Part shown: positions 34,855 to 43,878 of the stretch, piece by piece | How the letters are laid out: every line of letters begins with the position of its first letter | How positions within the stretch are numbered: the first letter of the stretch is position 1 | Assembly (NCBI RefSeq): GCF_026107455.2 | Contig: NZ_JAPCHY010000015.1 | Coordinates: forward strand, 1 to 64,000 | DNA length: 64,000 bases | Direction: 5' to 3' | Source of the DNA: Xanthomonas chitinilytica | Lineage (GTDB): Bacteria; Pseudomonadota; Gammaproteobacteria; Xanthomonadales; Xanthomonadaceae | Notes under the pieces: model-generated | Seen by the model: the letters and a program-made list of their open reading frames with translations, nothing else | The model's database searches: none | What the model was told of the DNA's origin: nothing | Translations under genes and position numbers: made by a program

Positions 34855-35738
34855 GTTCCGCCGCAGCGCCCCCCCTTTCCGCGCAGGCCCGCGAGGAGCA
34901 GCGTTTCGGCGCCACCCTGGTGCTGTCGTTGCTGGTGCACGGGCTGCTGATCCTGGGCGTGGGGTTCGCGGTGGACGACGACGCGCCGCTGGTGCCGACC
35001 CTGGACGTGATCTTCAGCCAGACCAGCACCCCGCTGACGCCGAAACAGGCCGACTTCCTGGCCCAGGCCAACCAGCAGGGCGGCGGCGACCACGACCAGG
35101 CACGACGCCCGCGCGACAGCCAGCCCGGCGTGGTGCCGCAACCGCAGGCCGGCCTGGCGCCGGTGCCGCAGCGGCGCCAGGACGCCGCCGCGCCGCCACC
35201 GCCGCAGGCACGGGTGGTCTCCAGCCAGTACGGCGAGGAACCGATGCCGGACGCGCAGGCACGACCGCTGCCGGAACGACCGCAGCCCAACGCCGCCCCG
35301 ACTGCGCGCGAGCAGCGCGACGCCGAGATGGCGCGGCTGGCGGCCGAGGTGCACCTGCGCTCGGAGCAGTACGCCAAGCGGCCGAACCGCAAGTTCGTCT
35401 CCGCCAGCACCCGCGAGTACGCCTACGCCAACTACCTGCGCGCCTGGGTGGACCGGGCCGAGCGGGTCGGCAACCTCAACTATCCCGACGAGGCGCGCCG
35501 GCGCCGGCTCGGCGGCCAGGTGGTGATCAGCGTCGGCGTGCGCCGCGACGGCAGCGTCGAGAGCAGCCGCATCCTGCGCTCCAGCGGCACCCCGGTGCTG
35601 GACGACGCCGCGCTGCGGATCGTCCAGCTGGCGCAGCCGTTCCCCGCCCTGCCGCGTACCGAGGAAGACATCGACATCCTGCAGGTGACCCGCACCTGGG
35701 TGTTCCTGCCGGGCGGCGAGCTGCGCGACGACCGCTGA
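34851..35738 (+). CDS. TonB-family energy transducer, probable TonB3-like
   Basis: 295 residues from ATG 34851 (ATGA overlap with gshB). The layout is TonB-like: a short cytoplasmic N-terminus, one membrane segment near residues 25-42 (VLSLLVHGLLILGVGFAV), a Pro/Gln/Arg-rich periplasmic spacer, and a C-terminal TonB domain (NYPDEARRRRLGGQVVISVGVRRDGSVESSRILRSSG). ExbB and ExbD are not encoded nearby. The neighbourhood pilG-gshB-tonB equals that of tonB3 in P. aeruginosa, whose product is needed for normal twitching, so a link to type IV pili is more likely than siderophore uptake. That role is inference from gene order. Confidence 0.85.
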   Translation: MSSAAAPPLSAQAREEQRFGATLVLSLLVHGLLILGVGFAVDDDAPLVPTLDVIFSQTSTPLTPKQADFLAQANQQGGGDHDQARRPRDSQPGVVPQPQAGLAPVPQRRQDAAAPPPPQARVVSSQYGEEPMPDAQARPLPERPQPNAAPTAREQRDAEMARLAAEVHLRSEQYAKRPNRKFVSASTREYAYANYLRAWVDRAERVGNLNYPDEARRRRLGGQVVISVGVRRDGSVESSRILRSSGTPVLDDAALRIVQLAQPFPALPRTEEDIDILQVTRTWVFLPGGELRDDR

Positions 35739-35763
35739 ATGCGCGCCCTGCGCCCCCTGGTCC

Positions 35764-35881
35764 TGTAGGAGCGACGTCAGTCGCGACCCGGGGCATGCCC
35801 TCTGAGCGTGCTGCGGTCCCGTCTGTTCGCGCATGGGCACTTCAACGGGCAGGCCCTGTCGCGACTGACGTCGCCCCTACA
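35764..35881. repeat. REP doublet (REPIN-like), copy B
   Basis: TGTAGGAGCGACGTCAGTCGCGACCC (35764-35789) faces the inverse unit TCGCGACTGACGTCGCCCCTACA (35859-35881) across 69 bp. The halves are the same as at 12710-12772 but in the opposite arrangement, with a longer spacer. It also lies between convergent genes (tonB-like and tsaB). Confidence 0.8.
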
Positions 35882-35904
35882 GGATGCAGGGGACACACAC
35901 GGCC

Positions 35905-36612
35905 TCAGCCGCCCTTGGCCGCGCGCAGCGCCTGCTGCTCGACCAGCGTCAGTGCGACGTTGTCGCGCAGGTAGGCCGGCTCCACCCGTTCCGGCGCGAC
36001 CGCCTCGCCGCGGGCATGGGCCGCCAGCGCCAGGGTCAGCACGTCGGAGGCGCGCGGCAGCGCCTGCGCATCCACGCTGGCCAGCACCGGCTGCAGTCGC
36101 GCGGCGAGCAGGCCGTCGGCGGCGGCCAAGCCGGTCCCCACGCCGTGCCATGCCGCCGCTTCCTGCGGCAACGCATAGGCATCCGGCGCGATCACCACCT
36201 CCGCTCCCAGCGCCTGCAGCCCATCGTCGCGCCGCTCGAACGCGGCGGCGTACACCTCGCCCATCCGCGCGTCGATGCTGGCCAGCACGTGCTGCGCCCC
36301 GGCCGGTGCGCGCAACGCCAGCGCCTGCAGCGTCGACACCGGCAGCAGCGGCCGGTCCAGCGCCAGGGCGATGCCCTGGGCGATGGCGATGGCCAGGCGC
36401 ACGCCGGTGAAGGCGCCCGGGCCGCGGCCGAGCGCGATGGCGTCGAGCTGGGAGCGGGCGATGCCGGCCTCGGCCAGCAACTGCTCGGCCCACGGCAGCG
36501 CCAGTTCGGCATGCCGGCGCGGGGCGATCTCGAAGCGCTCCAGCACGCGGCCGTCGACATGCAGGGCGACCGAACAGGCCTCGGTGGCGGTTTCGAAGGC
36601 GAGCAGTTTCAT
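35905..36612 (-). CDS. tsaB: tRNA threonylcarbamoyladenosine biosynthesis protein TsaB
   Basis: The 235-residue ASKHA-fold protein begins KLLAFETATEACSVALHVDG and contains GPGAFTGVRLAIAIAQGIALALDRPLLPVSTLQALA, the TsaB hallmark. It partners TsaD and TsaE in making the t6A37 modification of ANN-decoding tRNAs. The start overlaps the stop of the upstream helicase gene (ATGA). Confidence 0.94.
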   Translation of the reverse strand: MKLLAFETATEACSVALHVDGRVLERFEIAPRRHAELALPWAEQLLAEAGIARSQLDAIALGRGPGAFTGVRLAIAIAQGIALALDRPLLPVSTLQALALRAPAGAQHVLASIDARMGEVYAAAFERRDDGLQALGAEVVIAPDAYALPQEAAAWHGVGTGLAAADGLLAARLQPVLASVDAQALPRASDVLTLALAAHARGEAVAPERVEPAYLRDNVALTLVEQQALRAAKGG

Positions 36613-38654
36613 GGTTCCAGGTTTTCGCGTTGCAGGGAGAAGGCGGCGCCATCATGCGCCGCGTCGGCCGGGACGTCCGCCATTGGCGGCGGTTCCGGGG
36701 CGAAGAAGGCCTGCACGTCGGCCAGCGCGCGGGTGCGCGCGAACGGCGGCAGGGAATCGAGGAACACGCGGCCGTAGCCGCGCGAGAGCAGCCGCGGATC
36801 GCACAGCACCAGCACGCCGCGGTCGCTCTCGCTGCGGATCAGCCGGCCCACGCCCTGCTTGAGCGCGATCACCGCCTGCGGCAGCTGCTCGTCGCGGAAC
36901 GGGTTGCCGCCGTCGCGGCGGATCGCCTCCAGCCGCGCCTCGAACACCGGGTCGTCCGGCGCGGCGAACGGCAGCTTGTCGATCACCACCACGCTCAGCG
37001 CATCGCCGACCACGTCCACGCCCTCGCGGAAACTGGCGCTGCCCAGCAGCACGCCGTTGCCGGACTCGCGGAAGCGCTGCAGCAGCGTTGCCCGCGGCGC
37101 CTCGCCCTGCACGAACAGCGGCCACGGCGCATCGCGCAGCGCCTCGGCCGCCTCGCGCAACGCGCGGTGCGAAGCGAACAGCAGGAACGCGCGCCCGGCC
37201 GAGGCTTCCAGCACCGGATGCAGGGCGCGGATCAGCGCGGTGCCGAAGCCGCGCGCGGCCGGGTCCGGCAGGTCCGGCGGCAGGTAGCACAGCGCCTGCC
37301 GCGCCCAGTCGAACGGGCTGGGCTGCACCAGCATCAGCGGATCGTCCAGCCCCAGGCGGCGGGCGATGTGGTCGAAGCCGCCATCGACCGTCAGCGTGGC
37401 CGAAGTGAACACCCACGCCGCCATCGAACGTTCGCGGTGCTCGCGCAGCGGTCCGGAGACATCCATCGGCGTGCGCTGGCAGCGGAAGCCGCGCGGAGTC
37501 AGTTCGTACCACAGCACGTCGGCCGGCGGCGGCGCGCCCGCTTCCGCATCGTCCTCGAAGTCCAGCAGCGGCGCTTCGTCGCCCAGCCAGCGCCCCAGCC
37601 GGCTCACGCCCTCCAGCGCGCGCGCGTGACAGGCATCCAGCCCCGGCGACGCCTCGCGCACGCCGGCCAGCGCATCGCGCAACTGCATCAGCGCCATCGT
37701 CAGCGCATCGAAGCCGTCGCGCACCTGCGGCTTGGCCAGCGCGCGCCATTGCGTGCCGCGCGCGGGCAGTCCTTCCATCGCCGTGCGCAGTTCGCGCAGC
37801 GCCTGCTCCAGCCCGGCCGCCGGCGCCTGCAGCGCCGCCTGGGCGCCGGCCACGTTGCGGCATTCGGCCAGGCAGTCGCGCGCCAGCTCCTGCCACGGGC
37901 GCATGCCGAAGCCTTCGCCGAAGAAATTCGCCGCCAGTTCCGGCAGCTGGTGCGCCTCGTCGATCACGAACGCCTGCGCGCCGGGCAGGATCTCGCCGAA
38001 GCCTTCCTGCTTGAGCGCCAGGTCGGCCAGCAGCAGGTGGTGGTTGACCACCACCACGTCGGCCGCCTGCGCCCGCTGCCGGGCCTGCACCACGAAGCAG
38101 TCTTCCCAGAACGGGCATTCGTTGCCCAGGCAGTTGTCGATGGTCGAGGTCACCATCGGCAACAGCGGCGAATCGTCGGCCAGCGCTTCCAGCTCGGCAA
38201 CGTCGCCGAAGCGGGTGCGGCCGGACCAGGCGACGATGCGCTGGAACTGCGCCGCCTGCTCGAGCGAGGTGAAGCGGGGTTCGCCGCGCGCCTGCTGCAG
38301 CCGGTAGCGGCACAGGTAGTTGGCGCGGCCCTTCAGCAGCGCGCTGCTGTGGCCGACCCCGAGCGCGGCGCGCACCCGCGGCAGGTCGCGGTGGTAGAGC
38401 TGGTCCTGCAGCGCGCGGGTGCCGGTGGAGACGATGGTCTTGAGCCCCGACAGCAGCGCCGGCACCAGGTAGGCGAAGGTCTTGCCGGTGCCGGTGCCGG
38501 CCTCGGCCAGCAGCACCTCGCGCTGCTCGAACGCCTCGGCGATGGCCGCGGTCAGGCGCAGCTGCGCCGGGCGCGGGACGAACGCATCCAGCTGGCTGGC
38601 GAGCGCGCCGCCCTCATCGAGGGCCTCGCAGCTGGCATGGGCAAGGCGTGACAT
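36609..38654 (-). CDS. yoaA: YoaA-like ATP-dependent DNA helicase (XPD/DinG family)
   Basis: 681 residues from ATG 38652-38654. Walker A is in LAEAGTGTGKTFAYLVPALL and the DEAH box in AFVIDEAHQLPELAANF. Four cysteines for an Fe-S cluster lie between motifs Ia and II (LCRY, DNCLGNEC, EDC), and motif VI is in QGVGRLIRSESDRGVLVLCDPR. Together these define the DinG/YoaA branch of Fe-S superfamily 2 helicases. YoaA in E. coli aids repair of stalled forks with HolC. An in-frame start 13 codons earlier exists but the family opening fits the later one. It overlaps tsaB by four bases. Confidence 0.9.
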   Translation of the reverse strand: MSRLAHASCEALDEGGALASQLDAFVPRPAQLRLTAAIAEAFEQREVLLAEAGTGTGKTFAYLVPALLSGLKTIVSTGTRALQDQLYHRDLPRVRAALGVGHSSALLKGRANYLCRYRLQQARGEPRFTSLEQAAQFQRIVAWSGRTRFGDVAELEALADDSPLLPMVTSTIDNCLGNECPFWEDCFVVQARQRAQAADVVVVNHHLLLADLALKQEGFGEILPGAQAFVIDEAHQLPELAANFFGEGFGMRPWQELARDCLAECRNVAGAQAALQAPAAGLEQALRELRTAMEGLPARGTQWRALAKPQVRDGFDALTMALMQLRDALAGVREASPGLDACHARALEGVSRLGRWLGDEAPLLDFEDDAEAGAPPPADVLWYELTPRGFRCQRTPMDVSGPLREHRERSMAAWVFTSATLTVDGGFDHIARRLGLDDPLMLVQPSPFDWARQALCYLPPDLPDPAARGFGTALIRALHPVLEASAGRAFLLFASHRALREAAEALRDAPWPLFVQGEAPRATLLQRFRESGNGVLLGSASFREGVDVVGDALSVVVIDKLPFAAPDDPVFEARLEAIRRDGGNPFRDEQLPQAVIALKQGVGRLIRSESDRGVLVLCDPRLLSRGYGRVFLDSLPPFARTRALADVQAFFAPEPPPMADVPADAAHDGAAFSLQRENLEP

Positions 38655-38714
38655 CGGATAAACGGTAACGGCCGGGGCGGCAGGTGACGACAAGCATAGC
38701 CGCCGCGCGCCGGA

Positions 38715-39242
38715 TCAGAAGCGCTGCACGCCGGGAACGGTGCAGCCGTTGATCTGGGCGCGGGCCGACGCCGCATTCTCCTGCTCGCCGCGGGCCAGCT
38801 GCGATTGTTCGATGGTCGCCCAGTGGCGGCGGCACAGCGGGCCGGTCCTCGACCCCAGTTCCAGCGCGCGCCGGGCCAACGTCTCGGCGCGTGGCCAGTC
38901 GCCCTGCAGCAGTGCGATCTCGGCGCGCTCCTGCAGGATGCCCGGATCGTCGTCCACCAGCAGCAGCGCCTGGTTCAGCGCTTCGCCGGCCCCGGCCAGG
39001 TCGCCCGCCTCGCGCCGCGCCTGCGCGGTTTCGCGCAGGTCGTCCACCTGCGGGTCGCGCAGCGGCTGCACCGACAGTTCGGTGTTGTCGGCCCCCGCCA
39101 CCGCCATGATCGCGGCCATGCGCTGCGCCGGCGTGGTGGCATCGACCGGCGCCTTCGGCTGCGGGGTATTGACGCAGGCGGCAAGCAGCGCACCGGCAGC
39201 CAGCGAGACGAGAGCGGGACGAAGCAGGGTCATCGGATTCAT
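38715..39242 (-). CDS. Small lipoprotein with TPR-like repeats
   Basis: 175 residues from ATG 39240-39242. The N-terminus LLRPALVSLAAGALLAAC is a lipoprotein signal with Cys23 or so as the lipidation site. The mature part is helical and shows about two TPR-like units (AGDLAGAGEALNQALLLVDDDPGILQERAEIALLQGDWPRAETLARRALEL), then a tail with a Cys pair. It begins 7 bp after the PBP1b stop on the same strand, so it may be co-transcribed and function with peptidoglycan synthesis (compare the LpoB and CpoB cofactors of PBP1b). That functional link is inference. Confidence 0.75.
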   Translation of the reverse strand: MNPMTLLRPALVSLAAGALLAACVNTPQPKAPVDATTPAQRMAAIMAVAGADNTELSVQPLRDPQVDDLRETAQARREAGDLAGAGEALNQALLLVDDDPGILQERAEIALLQGDWPRAETLARRALELGSRTGPLCRRHWATIEQSQLARGEQENAASARAQINGCTVPGVQRF

Positions 39243-39249
39243 CGCCGCA

Positions 39250-41673
39250 TTATCGCGCAGGCTCGGCTGAAGCCGGCGTGGACGGCTCGTCCGCCGGCGC
39301 CTCGCGCTTGCGGTCCAGCCCGAACCAGCTGCGCCAGCCGCCGCCGCTCTCGCCGCCCTCTTCCGGCAAGGCCTGCGGCGGCGCGCACGAGGCATAGGCC
39401 GGGGCGTAGCCGACCACGAACGGGAAGCGGCGCGCACCCGGGCAGCCTTCGTCGGTGGTGGCCGTACCGCTGCCGTCCACCCACTGCCAGTCCAGGCCCT
39501 TGCCGCTGACCTTCAGCGGCGAGCTGGGCAGGTGCTTGAAGATGCCCGACCACACCCGCATCGCGCCGGTGGCGCCGTACAGGCCGGTCTGCTCGTTCTT
39601 GTCGTTGCCCATCCACACCACCGCCAGGTGGTCGCCGGTATAGCCGGCGAACCAGCTGTCGCGGCCGTCGTTGCTGGTGCCGGTCTTGCCGGCCGCCTGC
39701 AGCCGGCCCAGGCCATCGCCATTGAGCCGCTGCGCGGTGCCGCTGGAAACCACCTGCTGCAGGCCGATGCTGATCAGGTTGGCGGCGATCGAGTCGCCCT
39801 CCTGCGCCGGCGCCGGGGTCTTGTCGTAGCGCTTGAGCAGCCGGCCCTGCGGGTCGAGCACGCCGCGCACCGCATGCAGCGGCTGGATCTCGCCGCCGGA
39901 GGCGAGGAACTGGTACAGCTGCGCCATCGCATACGGGCTCTGGTCGGTGGAACCCAGGATCACCGAGGGATTGGAGTCGGCCTTGAGCCCGGCCAGCACG
40001 TGCATCAGCTGGGTCAGCCGCTCCGGCCCGACCGCCATGCCGATCCGCACCGTGGCCTGGTTGTAGGAATGGGCCAGCGCATCGACCAGCCGCACCGTGC
40101 CGTGGCTGCGGTTGTCCGAATTCTTCGGCGACCACTGGCGGCTGCGGCCGAGCTGCACCGTCACCGGCGAGTCGTCGACCCAGGTGGCCAGCGACCAGCG
40201 ATCCGGCTGCGCCAGCGCCAGCAGGTAGACGAACGGCTTGAGCAGCGAACCAACCGGGCGCTGCGCCTCGATGGCGCGGTTGAAGCCGGGTTCGGCGACG
40301 TCGCGGCCGCCGACCACCGCCAGCACGTCGCCGTTGTGCACGTCGGTGACCACCAGCCCGGCCTGCAGTTCGGGCCGGTTCTTGTTCTCCAGCGACTTGA
40401 TGGTGTGCGCCACCGCGCCTTCGGCGTAGGCCTGGGCCGAGGGCGACATGCCGGTGAGCACGCTCAGCCCCGCTCCCTGCAGGACGCTCTCGGGATAGTC
40501 GTGCCCCAGCTGCCGGCGCACCAGGTCGATGTAGGCCGGGAAGCGGTTGGCGGCGACCAGTCCCGGCGTCTGCGGCACGCCCAGCGGCGCGGCCAGCGCC
40601 CGCTCCAGCTCGGCCTGGTCGATCAGCGCGTTCTCGTGCAGCTTGCCGAGCACGAAGTTGCGGCGGTCCAGCGCCCGTTCCGGGTTGCGCCGCGGGTCGT
40701 AGTGGGACGGCCCCTTCACCAGCCCGATCAGCAACGCCACCTGTTCGGTACTGAGCGAGTCGAGGTCGCGGCCGAACCAGAACTCGGCGCCGGAGGCCAC
40801 GCCGTGGATCGCCTGGCCGCCGCGCTGCCCCAGGTAGACCTGGTTGAGGTAGGCCTCCAGGATGGTGCGCTTGTCGTAGCGCGCTTCCATGATCAGCGCG
40901 TACAGGACCTCGTTGAACTTGCGGCTGAGGGTCTGTTCCTTGCCGATGCCGAGCAGGCCGCTGCGCGCCAGCTGCTGGGTCAGGGTGCTGGCGCCCTGCC
41001 GGGTCTTGCCGCCGGAGCGCACCGTCACCCAGATCGCGCGCGCGATGCCGCTCAGGTCGATGCCGTGGTGGCGGCTGAAGTCCTTGTCCTCGACCGCCTG
41101 CAGGCCGACGACCAGCAGGTCCGGCACCTCGTCTGCGCGCACCAGCCGGCGCTCCTCCTGCTTCTGCCCGTACAACGTGGCGATGCGCGCCGGGTCCAGC
41201 CGCGCCGCCTTCAGCGACTTGCGCGTGGCCGCATCGCGCAGCGTCGCCACCTTGCCGCCGGACAGCGCCACTTCCACCCGCCGCGGCGCGACCCGGCCAT
41301 CGACGTCGACGTAGCCACGGCTGGAGATGACGAAACGGCTGCCCTCCTGCTGGTAGGTGGCCGGCGCCTCACCGGTGCCGTCGTCGCGATAGGCCGAGGC
41401 CGCCAGTTCGGTCTTGAGCGTGGCCGCATCCATCGCCAGGCCCGGCGCCAGCACCAGCGGCCGCGCATATACCCGGGTCGGGATCTGCCAGCGCAGTTCG
41501 CCGAAGCGCTGGGTCACCTGGTTGTTCAGGTAAACCGTATAGGGAATCAGGAATCCCAGGCCCAGCGCGAACGCGGCCATGCCCCAGGTGATCAGGCGGC
41601 GGCGCCACAGCGGCCAGCCGCCGTCGGCATCGTCCAGCTCTTCGGAATCGTCGTGATCGTGGCGTCGTGGCAC
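39250..41673 (-). CDS. mrcB: Penicillin-binding protein 1B (bifunctional class A PBP)
   Basis: The 807-residue protein has a cytoplasmic acidic N-terminus, one membrane helix near residues 28-48 and a UB2H-like region (about 60-150). The GT51 transglycosylase follows, with its glutamate in AVEDKDFSRHHGIDLSGIARA and the motif GASTLTQQLARS. The transpeptidase has SxxK in RPVGSLLKPFVY, SxN as SYNQ and KTGTSND. A Gly/Pro-rich tail closes it. It polymerises and cross-links peptidoglycan in the periplasm. All catalytic motifs are intact. Confidence 0.94.
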   Translation of the reverse strand: MPRRHDHDDSEELDDADGGWPLWRRRLITWGMAAFALGLGFLIPYTVYLNNQVTQRFGELRWQIPTRVYARPLVLAPGLAMDAATLKTELAASAYRDDGTGEAPATYQQEGSRFVISSRGYVDVDGRVAPRRVEVALSGGKVATLRDAATRKSLKAARLDPARIATLYGQKQEERRLVRADEVPDLLVVGLQAVEDKDFSRHHGIDLSGIARAIWVTVRSGGKTRQGASTLTQQLARSGLLGIGKEQTLSRKFNEVLYALIMEARYDKRTILEAYLNQVYLGQRGGQAIHGVASGAEFWFGRDLDSLSTEQVALLIGLVKGPSHYDPRRNPERALDRRNFVLGKLHENALIDQAELERALAAPLGVPQTPGLVAANRFPAYIDLVRRQLGHDYPESVLQGAGLSVLTGMSPSAQAYAEGAVAHTIKSLENKNRPELQAGLVVTDVHNGDVLAVVGGRDVAEPGFNRAIEAQRPVGSLLKPFVYLLALAQPDRWSLATWVDDSPVTVQLGRSRQWSPKNSDNRSHGTVRLVDALAHSYNQATVRIGMAVGPERLTQLMHVLAGLKADSNPSVILGSTDQSPYAMAQLYQFLASGGEIQPLHAVRGVLDPQGRLLKRYDKTPAPAQEGDSIAANLISIGLQQVVSSGTAQRLNGDGLGRLQAAGKTGTSNDGRDSWFAGYTGDHLAVVWMGNDKNEQTGLYGATGAMRVWSGIFKHLPSSPLKVSGKGLDWQWVDGSGTATTDEGCPGARRFPFVVGYAPAYASCAPPQALPEEGGESGGGWRSWFGLDRKREAPADEPSTPASAEPAR

Positions 41674-41769
41674 GGGGATGCGAGAATGTAGGGTCTGGCG
41701 AGTCTAACGCAGCCGCGAGCGGCGGCGCGGGCAGCCGTTTTCCCCCGCTTAAGCTGGAGTTGCACCAGG

Positions 41770-43869
41770 ATGTCGATGTCACTGGCCGACGCACGCTACT
41801 TCCTCAATCGCGTCGCCGGCCTGTTCCGCCGCGCCCTGGCCAGCCTGCGCACCCGCGGCTGGCAGGCCACCTGGCAGCGCATCCGCGTGCATACCCGGCC
41901 GCTGCCGCTGCCACGGCGCGAACCGCTGTACCAGCCGGCGGTCGAGCCGTTCGCACCGTTCGCCGTGCCCACCAGCGAGGCGCCGCGGGCAAGCATCGTG
42001 ATCCCGGTCTACAACCATTGCGCGCATACGCTGGCCTGCCTGCGGGCGCTGGCCGCGCATCCGCCGGCCGCGGCCTGCGAGATCCTGGTGATCGACGACG
42101 GCAGCAGCGACCAGACCGTGCAGTGGATGCCGCAGATCGCCGGGCTGCGCTACCACGTGCGCGAGCGCAACGGCGGCTTCATCGCCGCCTGCAACGACGG
42201 CGCGCGGCTGGCCCGCGGCGAGTACGTGGTGCTGCTCAACAACGACACCGTGCCGCAGCCGGGTTGGCTGGACGCGTTGCTGGAGACGTTCCGGCAGCTG
42301 CCGCAGGCCGGCCTGGTCGGTGCCCAGTTGCTGTATCCCGATGGCCGGCTGCAGGAATCCGGTGGCGTGGTGTTCGCCGACGGCAGCTGCTGGAGCTACG
42401 GCCGCTTCGAGTCGCCCGAGGACCCGCGCTACGCCAGTCTGCGCGACGTGGACTACTGCTCCGGCGCGGCGCTGGCCATTCCCCGCGCCCTGCTGGAAAC
42501 GCTCGGCGGACTGGATGCCCGCTACGCGCCGGCCTATTACGAGGACACCGACCTGGCCTTCGCGGTGCGCGCGGCCGGCCGCCGGGTGCTGGTGCAGCCG
42601 GCCAGCCGCGTGGTGCACGACGAGGGCACCAGCAACGGCACCGATACCGGCAGCGGCATCAAGGCCTACCAAGTGCGCAACCGCGAGGTGTTCGCGCGCA
42701 AGTGGGCGCCGGCGCTGGCGGCGCAGCTGCCGCCGGGCAGCGTCCCCGGCCCGGCGCTGCTGCACCGGGACCAGCGCCAGATCCTGATCCTGGACGAGGT
42801 GGTTCCGCAGCCGGACCGCGACTCGGGGTCGCTGCGCCAGTTCAACCTGATCCGGATGCTGGTGGCCGCCGGCGCGCACGTGGTGTTCGTACCGACCCGC
42901 GGCGGGCACGGCGGCAATGCCACCGAGGCGCTGCAGCGGCTGGGCGTGGAGGTGTGGCATGCACCGTACCTGCAGGGCGTGGGCAGCTGGCTCCGACAGC
43001 ATGGACGGCGCTTCCAGGTGGCGATGATGGTGCGCCACCACGTCGCCAGCGAATGCCTGCCGCTGCTGCGCAGCTTCGCGCCACAGGCACGCACCGTGTT
43101 CGACACCGTCGACCTGCACTACCTGCGCGAGCGCCGCGGCGCCGAACTGACCGGCGACACCGGCCTGTTGCGCAACGCCGAACGTACCCGCAGCCAGGAG
43201 CTGGCGGTGATGGCGCGGACCGACGTCACCCTGCTGGTCAGCGCCGCCGAACGCGAGCAGCTGCAGATCGACGCGCCGCAGGTGCGGGTGGAGCTGTTGT
43301 CCAACCTGCACGAGGTGGCCGGCCCCGGCGCGGACTGGGCGCAGCGCCGCGACCTGGTGTTCGTCGGCGGCTTCCGCCACCCGCCGAACGTCGATGCGGT
43401 GCGCTGGTTCATCGGCGAAATATTCCCGCAGGTGCGCGCGCGGCTGCCGGATGTCCGCTTCCACTGCATCGGCGCGGACGTGCCCGATGCCATCCGCGCG
43501 CTGGCGTCGGCGCAGCCCGGGGTCGAGATCCACGGCTACGTACCCGACGTGGTGCCGTACATGGACGGCGCGCGGATCGCGGTGGCGCCGCTGCGTTTCG
43601 GCGCCGGGGTCAAGGGCAAGATCAACCTGAGCATGGCCCACGGCCAGCCGGTGGTCGCCACCGCCTGCGCGGTGGAAGGCATGCACCTGGTCGACGGCGA
43701 GGACGTGCTGGTGGCCGACGATGCCGCCGCATTCGCCGCCGCCATCGTCCGCCTGCACGAGGATGCCGGGTTGTGGCGCCGGCTGTCGCACAACGGCCTG
43801 CGCAACATCGCCGAGCACTTTTCGATCGACGCCGCCCGCGACACGGTGGCGCGGGTGTTTCTGGGCTAG
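41770..43869 (+). CDS. Two-domain glycosyltransferase (GT2 fused to GT4-like)
   Basis: The 699-residue protein begins with a helical segment of about 70 residues. A GT2 domain follows (ASIVIPVYNHCAHTLACLRAL, ILVIDDGSSDQ, LLNNDTVPQPGW with the DxD-like acidic pair, YYEDTDLAFAVRAAGRR). A second domain begins near 370 (LILDEVVPQPDRDSGSLRQFNLIRMLVAAGAHVVFV). It ends in a GT4-type region (VFVGGFRHPPNVDAVRWF, GYVPDVVPYMDGARIAVAPLRFGAGVKGKI). It is probably cytoplasmic and acts on cell-surface polysaccharide, perhaps adding two sugars. No LPS or capsule cluster surrounds it. The start ATG 41770 is used; ATG 41776 is equally possible. Confidence 0.85.
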   Translation: MSMSLADARYFLNRVAGLFRRALASLRTRGWQATWQRIRVHTRPLPLPRREPLYQPAVEPFAPFAVPTSEAPRASIVIPVYNHCAHTLACLRALAAHPPAAACEILVIDDGSSDQTVQWMPQIAGLRYHVRERNGGFIAACNDGARLARGEYVVLLNNDTVPQPGWLDALLETFRQLPQAGLVGAQLLYPDGRLQESGGVVFADGSCWSYGRFESPEDPRYASLRDVDYCSGAALAIPRALLETLGGLDARYAPAYYEDTDLAFAVRAAGRRVLVQPASRVVHDEGTSNGTDTGSGIKAYQVRNREVFARKWAPALAAQLPPGSVPGPALLHRDQRQILILDEVVPQPDRDSGSLRQFNLIRMLVAAGAHVVFVPTRGGHGGNATEALQRLGVEVWHAPYLQGVGSWLRQHGRRFQVAMMVRHHVASECLPLLRSFAPQARTVFDTVDLHYLRERRGAELTGDTGLLRNAERTRSQELAVMARTDVTLLVSAAEREQLQIDAPQVRVELLSNLHEVAGPGADWAQRRDLVFVGGFRHPPNVDAVRWFIGEIFPQVRARLPDVRFHCIGADVPDAIRALASAQPGVEIHGYVPDVVPYMDGARIAVAPLRFGAGVKGKINLSMAHGQPVVATACAVEGMHLVDGEDVLVADDAAAFAAAIVRLHEDAGLWRRLSHNGLRNIAEHFSIDAARDTVARVFLG

Positions 43870-43878
43870 CGTCCCGGC

